A stretch of 64,000 bases of DNA from the NCBI GenBank assembly GCA_036365145.1, contig JAEOAD010000004.1, positions 48,452,001-48,516,000 of the forward strand, in the 5' to 3' direction. The first letter of the stretch is position 1; each line of letters starts with the position of its first letter. The DNA is from Orientallactaga sibirica (Eukaryota > Chordata > Mammalia > Rodentia > Dipodidae). A model generated the notes under the pieces. It saw nothing but the letters and a program-made list of their open reading frames with translations. It ran no database searches and had not been told where the DNA came from. The position numbers and the translations under genes are program-made. Below are positions 47,845 to 60,047 of the stretch, piece by piece.

Positions 47845-48135
47845 CTAGTGAGCAGTGAGCAGTCTGAAATTCTCCCCAGAATGCAAGACTATAAATCTTG
47901 TGACTATAAATCTACAGAGTAGAGTGGTAATCTTTCCCTGGAGGCCCATGACATCTGCATTAGCTTTGAAAGCTCTTGTGATGTGAAGATGTAATTTGGA
48001 CTTGACTCTGGCATCAGATAAAGATAGCAGACTTTCATATTGATCAGGTTTTAAAAAGAATGCTAGTCTACTAATACTGGTCTTGCATTTATCTTCAGCA
48101 CATTCTTCAATCAATTTGGAAAGTAATTGGCACAT
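47845..48135 (-). other. Unidentified protein-like open frame of 96 codons
   Basis: Starting at MCQLLSKLIEECAEDKCKTS, it continues through RLAFFLKPDQYESLL and SDARVKSKLHLH and ends at a TAG. The composition looks more like a folded protein than most chance frames here: charged and hydrophobic residues alternate and there is no simple-sequence bias. I do not recognise the family, see no splice signals that would join it to CERS6, and see no A-rich tail that would prove a processed pseudogene. It could be an unrecognised retroposed fragment or chance. Confidence 0.2.
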
Positions 48136-48691
48136 CTGCTAAGCATATGCAATTGATAGTAGATCCTTGGAGATGGGTCCTGAGGTCACATGACCTCTAA
48201 AAAGGTTTTCTCACAGAAACAAAGACAAGAAAACATGAGTGGCATTTCTATGTTGTCTTAAACCTTTCAGCCGGTAGTCCTCAATGTTTTCTGCCTTTGC
48301 TCGACTGAAGGGCTCTAACTACTCATCAGTCACACAGGCATGCTGGCTATGGTTCTCAAACAGTATGACAAAATTGAAGGTTAACAAGCTACCTCTGTCA
48401 CTTGTGATGTGCACTCTCCTCTGTGTAGCAAGAAACACTGCAAAGCCAGATGGTACAATTCCACATTTAGAAGAAGTGTGGATAAAAAAACAGATAAAGA
48501 AAACAGAATATAAAGTATCTAGAAGGAATATAAAATGGTGAGAATGTCAACACAAGAGAAGATAGATGTGTCGCCTGACAGACAATTTGAGAATGAAGGT
48601 AATGATAATGACTGTTAACAAGTACAAAATCAGTCAAGAGGCAAATGTGGGGAACAATTTATAGTATATGACAAAGGAATGATAACCAATA

Positions 48692-49038
48692 TTGTTGCAA
48701 TCAGGTTCATATTGATGTCAAAATCATCCAACCAAGAGCAGTTTTTTGGGAAAAAGGGTTTATTTTGGCTTATAGACACGAAGGGAAGCTCCATGATGGC
48801 AGGGGAAAATGATGGCATGAGCAAAGGGTAAACATCACCCACTCACCAACATCAGGTAGACAACAGGAACAGGAGAGTATGCCAAAAACTGGCAAGAGGA
48901 AACTGGCTAGAATACTCATAAGCCTGTCACCAAAAACACACTGCCTCCAGGAGACTTTAATTCCCAAATTGCCTTCAGCTGTGGATCTAGCATTCAGAAC
49001 ACCTAAGTTTATGGGAACACCTGAATCAAACCACCACA
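48692..49038 (-). repeat. Solo MaLR LTR with perfect 5-base target duplication
   Basis: Same LTR type as 5401-5750, about 347 bases. It starts TGTTGCAATCAGG on the plus strand and ends ACCACCACA. Flanks AATAT / AATAT are identical. Confidence 0.92.
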
Positions 49039-49246
49039 AATATATAAACATCCAATGAGAAAAGTAGATATAGACATGACACATGGTAAATAGAAATATG
49101 TGGCCAATATATGCTTTAATATATAAAATTACAGGTTAAAAGTAAACAGACTATTTTTACTGCAATGCCTGGCAAATATTTTAATATTTATTCAAGGGTT
49201 AAAAGTGTAAAGAAAATATAACACTCTGTAAGCTAGAACAATCTTT

Positions 49247-49433
49247 AAAAATTTTATTTAAGGATTTATGTATTTGAGAGAGAAAGAGAGAAAGAGACAG
49301 AGAGAAAAGTCAAGGCCTCCAGCTACTGCAAATGAACTCCTGAATTTAGATTTATGTGGATACTGGGGAATTGAACCTGGGTCATTAGGCTTTGTAGGCA
49401 AGCACCTTAACTACTGAGCAATCTCTCCAGCCA
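49247..49433 (-). mobile_element. DIP-like SINE with internal deletion
   Basis: Flanked by CTAGAACAATCTTT on both sides (49233-49246 and 49434-49447). The middle part around the usual ATGCATGC block is missing. Confidence 0.9.
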
Positions 49434-49542
49434 CTAGAACAATCTTTTTAATTTGGCAACATATGTTAAGAGTTTAAAATATGCATCCCTTTTACCAAGC
49501 ATTTATTGTAAAAAAATGGACTATGTGCAAAGGCTTTTGTTT

Positions 49543-49543
<1 letters not shown>

Positions 49544-49592
<49 letters not shown>

Positions 49593-49616
49593 GTGTGTGT
49601 GTGTGTGTGTGTGTGT
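49544..49616 (+). repeat. (AT)n(GT)n microsatellite
   Basis: About 23 AT units followed by GT units. Confidence 0.97.
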
Positions 49617-50390
49617 ATTTACTTTCTAATAATGAAAAGTGGAAATAAGCATAACTATCCAATGATATGAGGTTGAGATTTTCTGAGTTTGGCATTTTTT
49701 AGAAGGCAATCATGACATAATTAGATAGATACTGTTTTGGACAAAGTAAGATAGATGAGAGAGAAAATGCAATATGGTTACTGCTGCTGGCAGCATATCT
49801 GTATTCCACTAGGAGCTCCTGCAGAACTTCCTAGCAGCACTTCCTAACAGCCCCCACTCAGACAAGACACCAGGGCATTTATGCAACAACTCCATCCCAT
49901 GTTGGTTTAATGTTGCAATGTTAATCCCTCATAGATCTGAATTGTACTGTGTCTAACTGGCTTTCACAGCTCTGAAGAAAACAGAGGAGGGAGGTGACAC
50001 AGCTTGATTATTGTGCAGGACCCTGTAGAGGATGCATGGAGCTGTCCACCTCTGCTGTGGTAACATCAGGTAGGCCTAGCAGGATTAACATAACAGGCAT
50101 ATTTTCAGTTCAAATAAGATTACAAGCAAAACATAAACCATACGTCATGTTTAACATATATAGTGCTTTGTATTTAGTCAGTTATTAGGCAGAATCCACA
50201 GGAGATTGGTTCCAGGACCCCTTGCAGGTACAAAAATCTGCACATGTTCACATCTGTGTATTAACTGGGGTATTTGCTTATCAGCTACATACACCACCCC
50301 ACAGACTTTAAGTCATCTCTAAATTACTTATACCATCTAATACAAAGTAAATGCTTTGCAAATAGCTGTTGCATTGTATTGTTTGCAAAG

Positions 50391-52108
50391 TGTTATAGTT
50401 ACCTTCTCAATGCTGGAACAAAGCCCTCAACCAAAAGCAGCTAATGGGAGGGAAGTATTTATTTTAGCTTGCATTCTCAAGGGGAAGCTTCATGATGACT
50501 GGGGAAAGCACAGCATGAGAAGAGGCTGGACACTACCTCTACCGCAGAAGGAGAAAATAGCAACATAAGAGCAAGCGAAACTCTAGCAAGGGGTAGATGA
50601 TTATAACACCCCCATCATCACACCACATCTAGCAAAGCTCTACCTCCCAAACTGCCACCATATGAGGACCAAGCATTTGAATTTATTGGGGCAGGATCTG
50701 ATTCAAACCACCACATTCAACCCCTGGTCCTCATAAACTGATGACCATCCATGATGTAAAGCCCAACTTTGAAAGTACCCACAGTTTTTAAAAAATCAAT
50801 TCCAATATTATTCAAACATCCCCATAGTTCAAGGTCTCCTAACTGTAAAACCAAAAACATACAATGGCACAGAGTAGCATTCATACTACAAAAGATGTTA
50901 CTGCAAGGAAATATTGAACCAATACAAGATCTAAAAGAAACAGGGCAAATATCAACTCCTGTGGCTCCAAGCCTGACATCTGTAACCAGTAACAGTCTCT
51001 GGGGTTCTAATTTTGCACCTCCAGCTGGGCTGCGCATGGACTGGAGAAAACTCCAACCTGAGATAGCAACTTTTCTTGGCAGTTGTTCTATGATTCTGGC
51101 AATTCCAAAATTCTGGGGTCTCTACTGCAACCTATGGTTCATCCTCATTGTTCTATCAGGTCTCCATGCAGGGATTCTAACAATCCTGTTACATGCTGCC
51201 CAGTGGCCATTTAAATAAAAGCACATTGCAAATTCAATGAGCCCTTATTTCCTGCATTTGTGAGCTACCAAATTTGTTAATTGGGGAGGGGGGGTGAATA
51301 AAGCTTCAACATTCGGGCCCCCTGTTTTCAAAAGAGTCTGCATTCTTCCTGATGTCCCCATGCAGAACAGCTGGCCCAATCTCACTAGTGGTAATCTTTC
51401 AAACAACTGCAGATGAAGTGGGCTTCTGTCTCCTGCCCAAAACTTTCATTTATTTCTGTGCCACATGCTTCTGCTCATAACAGTCCATTTGTTCTAAATT
51501 CAACTATGCAAATTTTCAGGACATGAGCAGAATATAGTCATGACAAAGTTCCCTTCCTCTGATAAGCCAAGCCTCCCAGTCCAGATTTTTTTTGTGTGTT
51601 AATATCTTTCAACTCTGACCAGAATGGCCAATCAAACTCTGCTTATAGTGCTGCAAGGCATCTCTTAGGCAAAGATTTCAAATCCTTTTGCATTCCTCCT
51701 GCAAATCAGTTCAAAAAAGCCTCAAGTCAGGTTTCTACCAGGAATGACCCCACTCCTGGTGCCAATTTTCTGTTTTAGTTTATTACTATTGGGACAAAGC
51801 ACCTAACCAAAAGCAGCTGATGGAGGAAAGTTTTATTTTGGTTTGATGTCTTGAGAAAAGCTTCATGATAGCAGGGGAAAGCATGGCATGAGCAGAACGT
51901 GGACATCACCTCTGCCACAGAAGCTGAAAAACAGCAGCAACAGAATAAGTTGAACTCCAGAAAATGGGAGCTGGCTATAACACCCCTAAGTTTGCCCCCA
52001 ACAACATACTTCCTCCAGTAAGCCTCCACCTGTCAAACTATCACCAGCCTTGAGACTAAGCATTCAAAGCACATGATTTTATGGAAAACATCTGATCGAA
52101 ACCACCAT
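50391..52108 (-). mobile_element. Second complete but older MaLR element
   Basis: Two related LTRs (50391-50715 and 51771-52108) flank an internal part of about 1055 bases that is similar along its length to 5751-6901. On the minus strand, after the 5' LTR, TTGGCACCAGGAGTGGGGTC is the MaLR internal start. The LTRs are clearly more different from each other than those of the 5401-7249 element, so the insertion is older. The 5' end at about 52108 is decayed and no clean target duplication is visible. No coding region. Confidence 0.85.
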
Positions 52109-52135
52109 GTGCAGTAATGATAAGAAAAAAATTAT

Positions 52136-53008
52136 AGGCCATTGCCAAGGCTCTTGGTTTCCTACCAGGAATAGATGGTAACACACTATTGCTGAAGATG
52201 CCACATACTTGTGCTGCAAAGTCACTGAGAAATCCTGCTGGAGCTGAGCTGAAAACCTCCTTGGTGTAAACTGGCTGTCAAAAAGCTGGAAAAAGCTATG
52301 CTGCATGCAGTTCCATGGAAGAGAGAGAAATTGCCAGTGGAAATAAACAACAGTTGACACTGCAATCCTTAAATTTGGCCAGCCAGGGCAAATGAACCAA
52401 CAGGTGCAATAGTGGCATGTCTGTTATGGGAGAAACCAACCACTCTCTAATTAGACTGGAGACCTGCTCCATGGGGGGTTGGGATACATGCCTGATAATT
52501 AAAACCTATGATAGGGGTGGTCATGAGCCCTAGGGGTGTAACATCTGATGGTGTCTGGCTAAATGTATATATTATGCTCACCAAACTGCCTGGTAAGCAC
52601 TGATCTTAATGTTCATACCCATGTATTAATGCTACTCACTTTAGGTTAGAGAAGCCTTTCTTTTCAGATGGTGCAGATCCCTGGGATGACTCAAAAGATA
52701 ACATGGTGCTGAGAAGAAGTGACAGATTAGTGTTGAGCACTGAGACATCTCTATCATACCTTCCAAGGCTCAGGGTCCATTGTGGACCAGGTGGCAGAAA
52801 GAATGTAAGTGCCAAAGGAAGGGTAGAACTGCTTACAGTGCTTACTCTTCCAGATACAAAATGGCCTGGATATCCATGACTCGCAGTGCCTGACACTACC
52901 TACACAAGACCATCATAATAGGAGGAAAAGATGATGACATCAAAATGAAGGAGACTGATTGAGACAGGGATATGATGGACAGTGGGAGCTGTCAATAAAA
53001 AAATCAAA
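52136..53008 (+). mobile_element. L1-type 3' end fragment
   Basis: From GGCCATTGCCAAGGCTCTTG to GTCAATAAAAAAATC, the same sequence as 59052-60047 and, for its last part, 3152-3804. Imperfect flanking repeats AAAATTATAG / AAACATTATAG suggest a target duplication. Confidence 0.72.
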
Positions 53009-53056
53009 AAAGGAAAACATTATAGAATTTTGGTATATTTATGCAAATTTTCTGAA

Positions 53057-53301
53057 TATTTTATTTATTTTTATTTATTTTTGGAGAGACAGACAGAGAA
53101 GGAGAGGGAGACAGAGAATGGGCACGCCAGCAGTCTCTCAGTTGCTGTGAACGAAATCTAGATGTGTGTGCCCCCTTGTGGGCAAGTGTGGCATTGTGCC
53201 CTTGCATCACTGCATCTGGCTAAACATGGGACCTGGAGATTGGAACCGGGTTCTTAGGCTTAGCAGGCAGGTGCCTTAACCACTAAGCCATCTCTCCAGC
53301 C
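53057..53301 (-). mobile_element. Long-variant DIP-like SINE
   Basis: Antisense, with GTGGGCAAGTGTGGCATTGT middle block and end CTAAGCCATCTCTCCAGCC. Confidence 0.9.
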
Positions 53302-53700
53302 TGTATTTTATTTTTTGCATGTGTATTATCAGTGGTGTGGTATACAAATGTGTATGTACAAATACAAGTGCTTGTGTGCACAAAGAGACCAGAGGTCAAG
53401 TGTCCTTCCTATATTGCTCATCTGCATTTTCCTTGAGAGTTTCTCTCTACATGTGGAACTACCATTTTTTCAAGTCCCACTGATTATCTGGTCTCTGCTC
53501 CCCACAAGACCGGGGTTATAGACATGTGTGGCCATGCCCAGCTGTTTTACATGAATCCCAAAGAATCAAACTCAGATGGTCTTAGGCTCTCTCAGACCCT
53601 CATGTTTGTAGCAAGTTCTCTTTCCTGTTCAGCCCTGCCTTTCTGAGTATTTCTGATTCATAATTGTTTGAATCTTTGAATGTAATACCTGTGAACATGG

Positions 53701-53702
<2 letters not shown>

Positions 53703-53739
<37 letters not shown>
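53703..53739 (+). repeat. (CA)n microsatellite
   Basis: Uninterrupted CA units. Confidence 0.96.
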
Positions 53740-53741
<2 letters not shown>

Positions 53742-54015
53742 CTGACAGTAAATTGACCTAAAGTTACTTAGAACTCTAAGTAATGACCATGTCAGCCAAT
53801 TTTTGTGTTTTATATTTGCATATTAGTGTTAAATTCCACAAGTTATCATCCCTATACATTTATTGCAGTGAATAGATCTTATTTTAATAAAAAAGCCAAA
53901 TCCATGAAATTTTAACAATATTAGAAAAGGCTTTTATTCTGTGTTTATAAACAGCATTAATAGTATCAATAATTCATTGCCATCCTCAAATTTTCAATAA
54001 TCTTAATTAACTTTA

Positions 54016-54272
54016 TTCATTTTATTTTATTTATTTATTTGCAAGCAGATGAAAGAGAGAGAGAGAGATAGAGAGAGAGATAGAAGAGAGGCAGAGAGAG
54101 AATGGGCATACAGAGAGAGAATGGGCATGCCAGGGCCTCCAGCCACTGAAAACGAATTCCAGATGCATACACCCCCTTGTGTATCTGGCTTACGTGGGTC
54201 CTGGAAAATTGAACTGGGATCCCTTGGCTTTGCAGGCAAATGCCTTAACCGCTAAACCATTTCTCCAACCCC
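54016..54272 (-). mobile_element. DIP-like SINE with internal duplication
   Basis: Perfect 17-base target duplication AATCTTAATTAACTTTA (53999-54015 and 54273-54289). The phrase AGAGAGAATGGGCAT occurs twice in tandem around 54095-54128. Confidence 0.95.
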
Positions 54273-56811
54273 AATCTTAATTAACTTTAAACTAAAGCTA
54301 CCATAGGAAATAGTTGCCTTTGGAGTTTTTATGTGTTGATAGTAATATTTCCAGTATGAATCATTAGTAATTTTATCCTAAATTCTTAAAGTAGAATGGG
54401 GGAAATAATATGAGCAAATGATATCTCACAAAGCCTTATATAATCCCTACTAGCCCCTTTCATACTTCTAAACTACTGCCTAAATCTTAATATTTCTGTG
54501 CATTTCACACTTTCTTTGCTGATGCATTCGTTTAACTGTTTATTGAGTGGCTACCATAAGTCAGTCACCCAACCACACAGGAAAACACCATAGCCAAGCT
54601 CTCTATTCTCAGGGATTGTGCCATATAATTACATTACAACCTAGAACAAACAATCCAATTTACAGGTTTAAAATACAAGAAACAAGGAGGCACTACACAA
54701 GGGACACTAACCCCAATTTTGGAAGGTGGGATGGGAGGGGATGCTCCGCTAGAAGGTGTCACATGGATGGAGGCAGAAAGATGTGCAGCAGATGGAGACG
54801 GAGTAGCAGAGTAAGGAACAACCTATTCTTCCTTTCTTTCAAGGATGGAGTCATAGTTCAACATTTTCCCCACTCATCCCCAGAGAGTAAAAAAATAAAT
54901 AAATAAATAAAAATAGTTTCAAAGCCTCTCCCCATTTCCAGCTGGGCAGTTAGAAAGCCTCTGCTGTGATTTTAGCCTCCTGTGGCTTGGCTGTCAACTG
55001 TGACCTTGACAGGCTAAACCCATCCTTCCCAACAAGTGTCCATTGCTCTCCTCAGGCTTTGTTCCTGGCTGTGTGCACTCTAGTTACTCTTTCCCTCCCT
55101 GTCTTAACTGTAGGGTGTCCTTGCCTGGCACTCCATCCCCTTTCTAGCCCTTGCCCTGTCTTCCAGGCACTGATGTCTTGGCTTTCTGCTTTCAGGACTC
55201 ACTTGTTGCAGCCCTCTGGAGGGTCTCCCCTGAACTCCAGCCACTTTGAAAATCATTGTTTGACTATTATAACAAATTATTCAGTGTTTGAAAAGTGCCT
55301 CGTATGTATGCTTCATCTTCTCTCATCATCAATTGTTCAAGAGACTTCTAAGCACACAGAAGGCAGCAGGACATAAGATTTCACATACATGACAGCCCTG
55401 AGGGTCAGCCAAAAGAGGCAGATAAGTAGGAAAATAATGTTATAGGCCTCTTCTTGATGTCAGGGACAACAACAGATGTCCACACGTAGCTTCACTATGT
55501 ACACTGCATCGAACTCATCATAAACCTCACAAATGCTATAAAGAGAAAAAAAATTAAGTGGCAAGATGTAAATTCAAGCTTCTCTTCACCATGTCCTAGC
55601 TGTGTGTGAGCAAGTGTTTAATCTCTCTGGATAGCATTAAAAAAAAAAAAAAAAAGCTTTTCATGAAGAAGGGAAACTATTTTAAGGTACCTTTATAGAG
55701 ATATTAAGACCCTTCTACTTTACTAAATTATACATCATGTGAGTCCAGATTTCTTTATGTACTTCAAGTAAAATGATACATCACAATTGATTGAATGTCA
55801 AAACAGGAATGAGACTCTAGCTGGTCTGTACAAATGAAGAAACTGCAAAACATTTCCAACTTTTTTTGGTCTTATTTTAACAAAGTTATTTTCTTCAAAT
55901 ATCATTTATGTCACTATGCAAATCATTTATTTTGTTACTTGTAAATAAACTTTTAAAATTCTTGTCTTAATTTCAAGTAAATAAATAACAACCGAAATAA
56001 CAGTACCAAATATCAATAACATAAAACCTATTTAAGATTCTGTATTATTGATCTACATTGTTAGAGAAAATATAAAAATCTGAAAGTTTGAGAACCAGTG
56101 CCCCAAGGATAGCAAATCAACAGACAGAAAAAGAATCAAGTTACTGAACAGCATATGGGGCAGAGCTGCCTCAGCATACTCCCTGTGGGGATGCCACCTC
56201 AGAGAGGGATCTACTTCTTTGTCCTTTGAGCCCGGTGATTCTAGGCTTCTCTGCTCCTTAAATACATGGCTCTGCCTTACAGTGACCATTGAAGGCACTT
56301 GTAGCAAGAGATATCTAGGTCTGCAAGGACCCTGCTTCTCAACAAATGAGACCCTTCATACCTTCAAATAAGCACAATTTACCACGTGTAATGTCACATC
56401 AATAGTATCTGCTTGATACATCTCTTCTCCCAGGCTCTTCAGCCTAAAGCCCTGGAGACATTTTGTTGAGGTAGCAGCCTAGAATGTGTAAAGATGCAAT
56501 CCTTGGCTATAGGAAAGAATAGGAGTTTGAGACAGGTTTTGATGAAAAGACACTCAAGATTTTTGCCAATCATCAAAATTTTTTTACATGAATTTACCTT
56601 GAGCTAAGTTCTTTCTTAACAACACTTTAAAGAGATTATATGAAAAAGAGTGAAAAATCTACCTGTTTCTTTAAAAAATATAAGTATTATAGGCTTGACT
56701 TTTCTTGCATATGAGATTTGACTTAATTTTTAAAATGTTACTTATGTATTTCCATGTCTGGGTATTACATCTAAAAATGTACAAGTCATAGATCATATTA
56801 TATGACTCATA

Positions 56812-57065
56812 TATTCAAAACATTTTTTATAATTTTTGATGAGACAGGGAGTGAGAGAAAGAGAGAGGATGGGAGAGAATTGGAACACCAGGACCTCCAG
56901 CCACTGAGATCAAATTCCAAACATGTGCACCACCTCATGTGTATGTATTACCTTGCATTCTTGGGTCACTTTGTGTGTCTGGCTTACATGGGACCTGGAG
57001 AGTTGAACATGGGTCCTTAGGCTTTGTGGGAAAGCACCTTAACTGCTAAGCCATCTCTCCAGCCC
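56812..57065 (-). mobile_element. Intermediate-variant DIP-like SINE
   Basis: Antisense, with GTGCACCACCTCATGTG and TTGCATTCTTGGGTCACTTT in the middle and end AAGCCATCTCTCCAGCCC. Confidence 0.87.
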
Positions 57066-57074
57066 ATAAACTTT

Positions 57075-57213
57075 TGTTTTGTTTTGTTTTTTCAAGGTAG
57101 GTTCTCACTTTGGACTAGGGTGACTCATACTGTAGTCCCATGTTGGCCTTGAACTCATGGCGATCCTCCTACCTCTGCCTTCTGAGTACTGGGCATGAGC
57201 TGCTATGTCTGGC
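57075..57213 (-). mobile_element. B1 SINE
   Basis: Antisense B1 with TTTTGTTTTGTTTTTTCAAG tail and AGGTAGGTTCTCAC. It ends near TGCTATGTCTGGCTC and directly follows a DIP. Confidence 0.85.
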
Positions 57214-57812
57214 TCTTAAGACTATTAAAAAAGGACAGTTCTTTTTTCCTAAACTCATATCCTAGAAGAAACTGCCAACAATTTTCTGCACCATATAGCC
57301 AGGAAAGTGTATATCTTATGAGTGAAATGTTAAAAGAAGTTGTATCATGCCATCATTATTTAAGAATGCTTCAAGAAAATATAAAAATCTGACACATGAA
57401 AGACAACCAAATACAATACTAAGTGTTTATAAATACAGAATACTACATTTATGAAGGCAGGAAAATCTAAAAGTAGAGAGATAGATGTTCCTTACTTTTC
57501 CATGTATGCAATAGCAGAAAGAGCCCATGTTAGGGAAGAGAAAAGCAGGAAGGGAAGAAAACATCCACTCTCAGGCCCCAGTTGGTTCTTATCGGTTGGT
57601 GGCAAAGTAAGTCCAGTTACCCACCTGGCTGCTCATATGTGAACAAAGGGGTTAGACTGAGTCATTTTCAGGTTTGTTTCTAGCTCTCTATTTCACTGGC
57701 CTTCTTCACCACTATCTTTTTCTCCCAAAAGACAAAACTGGTTTGCTATACTCTGGCCTTGGTGCCAACTCTGATCCCAAGGAAGCAAACACCACATTTA
57801 GGAAAACCTTCT

Positions 57813-57826
57813 CTTTCTTTCTTTTC

Positions 57827-57861
<35 letters not shown>
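57813..57861 (+). repeat. (CTTTT)n and poly-T tract
   Basis: Tandem CTTTT units followed by a T run. Confidence 0.95.
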
Positions 57862-57862
<1 letters not shown>

Positions 57863-58837
57863 GTGGGAACCCTATTAACTCATGGCAATTTAGACTTCTT
57901 GAATTGCTGACAAAAGTGTCACTTTTATTAAACACAATCAGAGCATTATTAGTAAGTAATCAGGACACTAAATAGCTCATTTGGTCTAATTTTGTGATAC
58001 TCAGAAACTAGGTAATTACTTCCCAATGTGTCTTCTATCTATGAGACTCAAGTTCTATATTATGCTTGATATTAAAGATTAAAATTTTTGAAATTAAACC
58101 CTGGTGAAAATTTAATGATATTTTAATTTAGGGAAATAATTACTTCCCTTTTTGTCTTCTTACAGCTACTTTCATATATTAAAATTCATCAAAGATTCAC
58201 ACTTTGATTTAACATTACTCAATACTAATAAGGACAAGTGATCAAACTATTTCCTTTAAATGAGTGGCATATCTTTATATCCTACTTATCTCCTAATTAG
58301 GACAGAGAAATTATTCTTTGAGTTGCTAAATTAATTACAAAGAATTGATCTCCAGGCAGTTAGGTTTTAATCATCAGTTTTGTATCTTAATCACACCCAT
58401 CTTCCTGTTTTCCCAGCTTCTGATCTTCCCAAAATGAGTAATCGTTTTTTGGAGGGAGGAGCGCTAAGATACAAGTAAGATCAATTAATGCAACTGAACC
58501 ATATTAAGGGGCTGAAATGGCAGAAGAGGAATGTGAGCTAAAGCTTCCTTCTTGATGAACAGAAGAGAAAGGGTAGGTGCTTAATGACAACGGCATGATA
58601 TTAAGTGCAACCTTGGGACAATCGGGATGGTAAAGTGCTTATTTCACAAGCATGAAGACTTGAGTTAAGATCTTAAGCAATCATGTAAACGCCAGACATG
58701 GTGCTATGTGCCTGCCTGCAATTCTAGCACTAAGGAGATGGAGAAGGAGATCCCCGAGGCTTGCTGGCTAGCTTGTCTAGCTGAATTAAAGAGCTCTAGG
58801 GTCACTGAGAAACCTGGTCTCAAAAAAACAAGATGGA

Positions 58838-59051
58838 GGGCTGGAGAGATGGCTTAGTGGTTAAAGCACTTGCCTGCAAAGCCAAAGGACCTCAGTTCGA
58901 TTCCCCAGGACCCACATAAGCCAGATGTACAAGGTGGCACATGTGTCTGGAGTTCATTTGCAATGGCTGGAAGAACTGGCGTGCCCATTCTCACTCTCTC
59001 TCTGCCTCTTTCCCTCTCTTAAATAAATAAAAATAAAATATTAAAAAAAAA
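58838..59051 (+). mobile_element. DIP-like SINE at the 5' side of the composite insertion
   Basis: A full DIP from GGGCTGGAGAGATGGCTTAG to an A-rich tail (AAATAAATAAAAATAAAATA). No second copy of its left flank follows its own tail; that flank recurs only after the L1-type sequence. Confidence 0.92.
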
Positions 59052-60047
59052 TCAGTGAGTTGTTGGCTAAGGAGGTCCTGGTAGCATCCAAAACATAAAA
59101 GGCTATTGCCAAGGCCCTTAGTTTCCCTTGAGAAACAGATGGTAAGACCCTAGTGCTAAAGACATCTCTTGCCTGAGAGGTAAGGTCACTGAGAAAGCAA
59201 GCTGGTGCTGAGCAGAAAACCTTCTCTTTGCAGACCAGCCAACTGAAAGCTGGAAAAAGCTGTACTGCATGTAGCCATATGGGAGACAGAAGTCATCAGC
59301 AGTGAAAACAGTGTACACTGGAAAATTCAAGTTTGGCCATACAGGCCCAATGACTGAATGGGTGCAATAGTGGCATGTCTGCTCTTGGGGTAACCAATTG
59401 CTCCATAATTGGACTGATCGCCCTCTGCATGGGAGGGAATACATGCCTGGTACTGAAAAAACTAAGCAAAAGTCTATGGCAGGGGAGGTCATGAGCCTTG
59501 AGGGTATAAAGGCTGCTCTTGTCTGGCTAAATATATATATTATTCCCACCAAGATGCCCTGAAAGTGCTACACTTAATGTTCATATTCACATATTAATGC
59601 TACTCTCACTTCTGGTTAGAGAAGCTTCTCTTTTCAGATGGCGATGACCACTGGGATGACCCAAAAGACAACATAGTGCTGAGAAGAAGGGATGGAGGAG
59701 TGCCCAGCACTGAAACATCTCTGTCACACCCTCCAAGGCTTAGGGCCCATTGTGGAAGAGGGGGCGGAAAGAATGTAAGAGCCAAAGGAAGGGTACGACT
59801 ACTTACAATGCAACTGTCCAGACAGAAATTGGCCTTGATATCCATGACCTTGCAGTGCCTAGCAATACCTTCACAAGACCCTCATAATAGAAGAAAAAGA
59901 TGATGACATCAAAGTAAAAGAGAGACTAATGGAGAGAGGGAGGGGATATGATGGAGATTGGAGTTCTAAGGGGGAATGGGGAAGGGGAGGGAAATATCAT
60001 GCGTTTTTTGTATGAAAGTATCGAAGTTGACAATAAAAAAATAAATA
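59052..60047 (+). mobile_element. L1-type 3' end at the 3' side of the composite insertion
   Basis: It contains the same sequence as 52136-53008 and ends TGACAATAAAAAAATAAAT. The right flank AAAAAAACAAGGTGGAG at 60048-60064 matches 58822-58838 except for one base. Confidence 0.82.

Noticed and set aside
50769..51218. 149-codon open frame on the plus strand
   Set aside because: It lies within the antisense of the MaLR interior, which is known to be non-coding; it is a by-product of the repeat.
54966..55376. 136-codon open frame rich in Leu, Ser and Cys on the plus strand
   Set aside because: It suggests a membrane or secreted protein at first glance, but there is no homology I recognise, no Kozak context or exon signals, and it is antisense in an intron.
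59118..59552. 144-codon open frame on the minus strand
   Set aside because: It is the antisense of the L1-type 3' end also present at 52136-53008, where the frame is broken.
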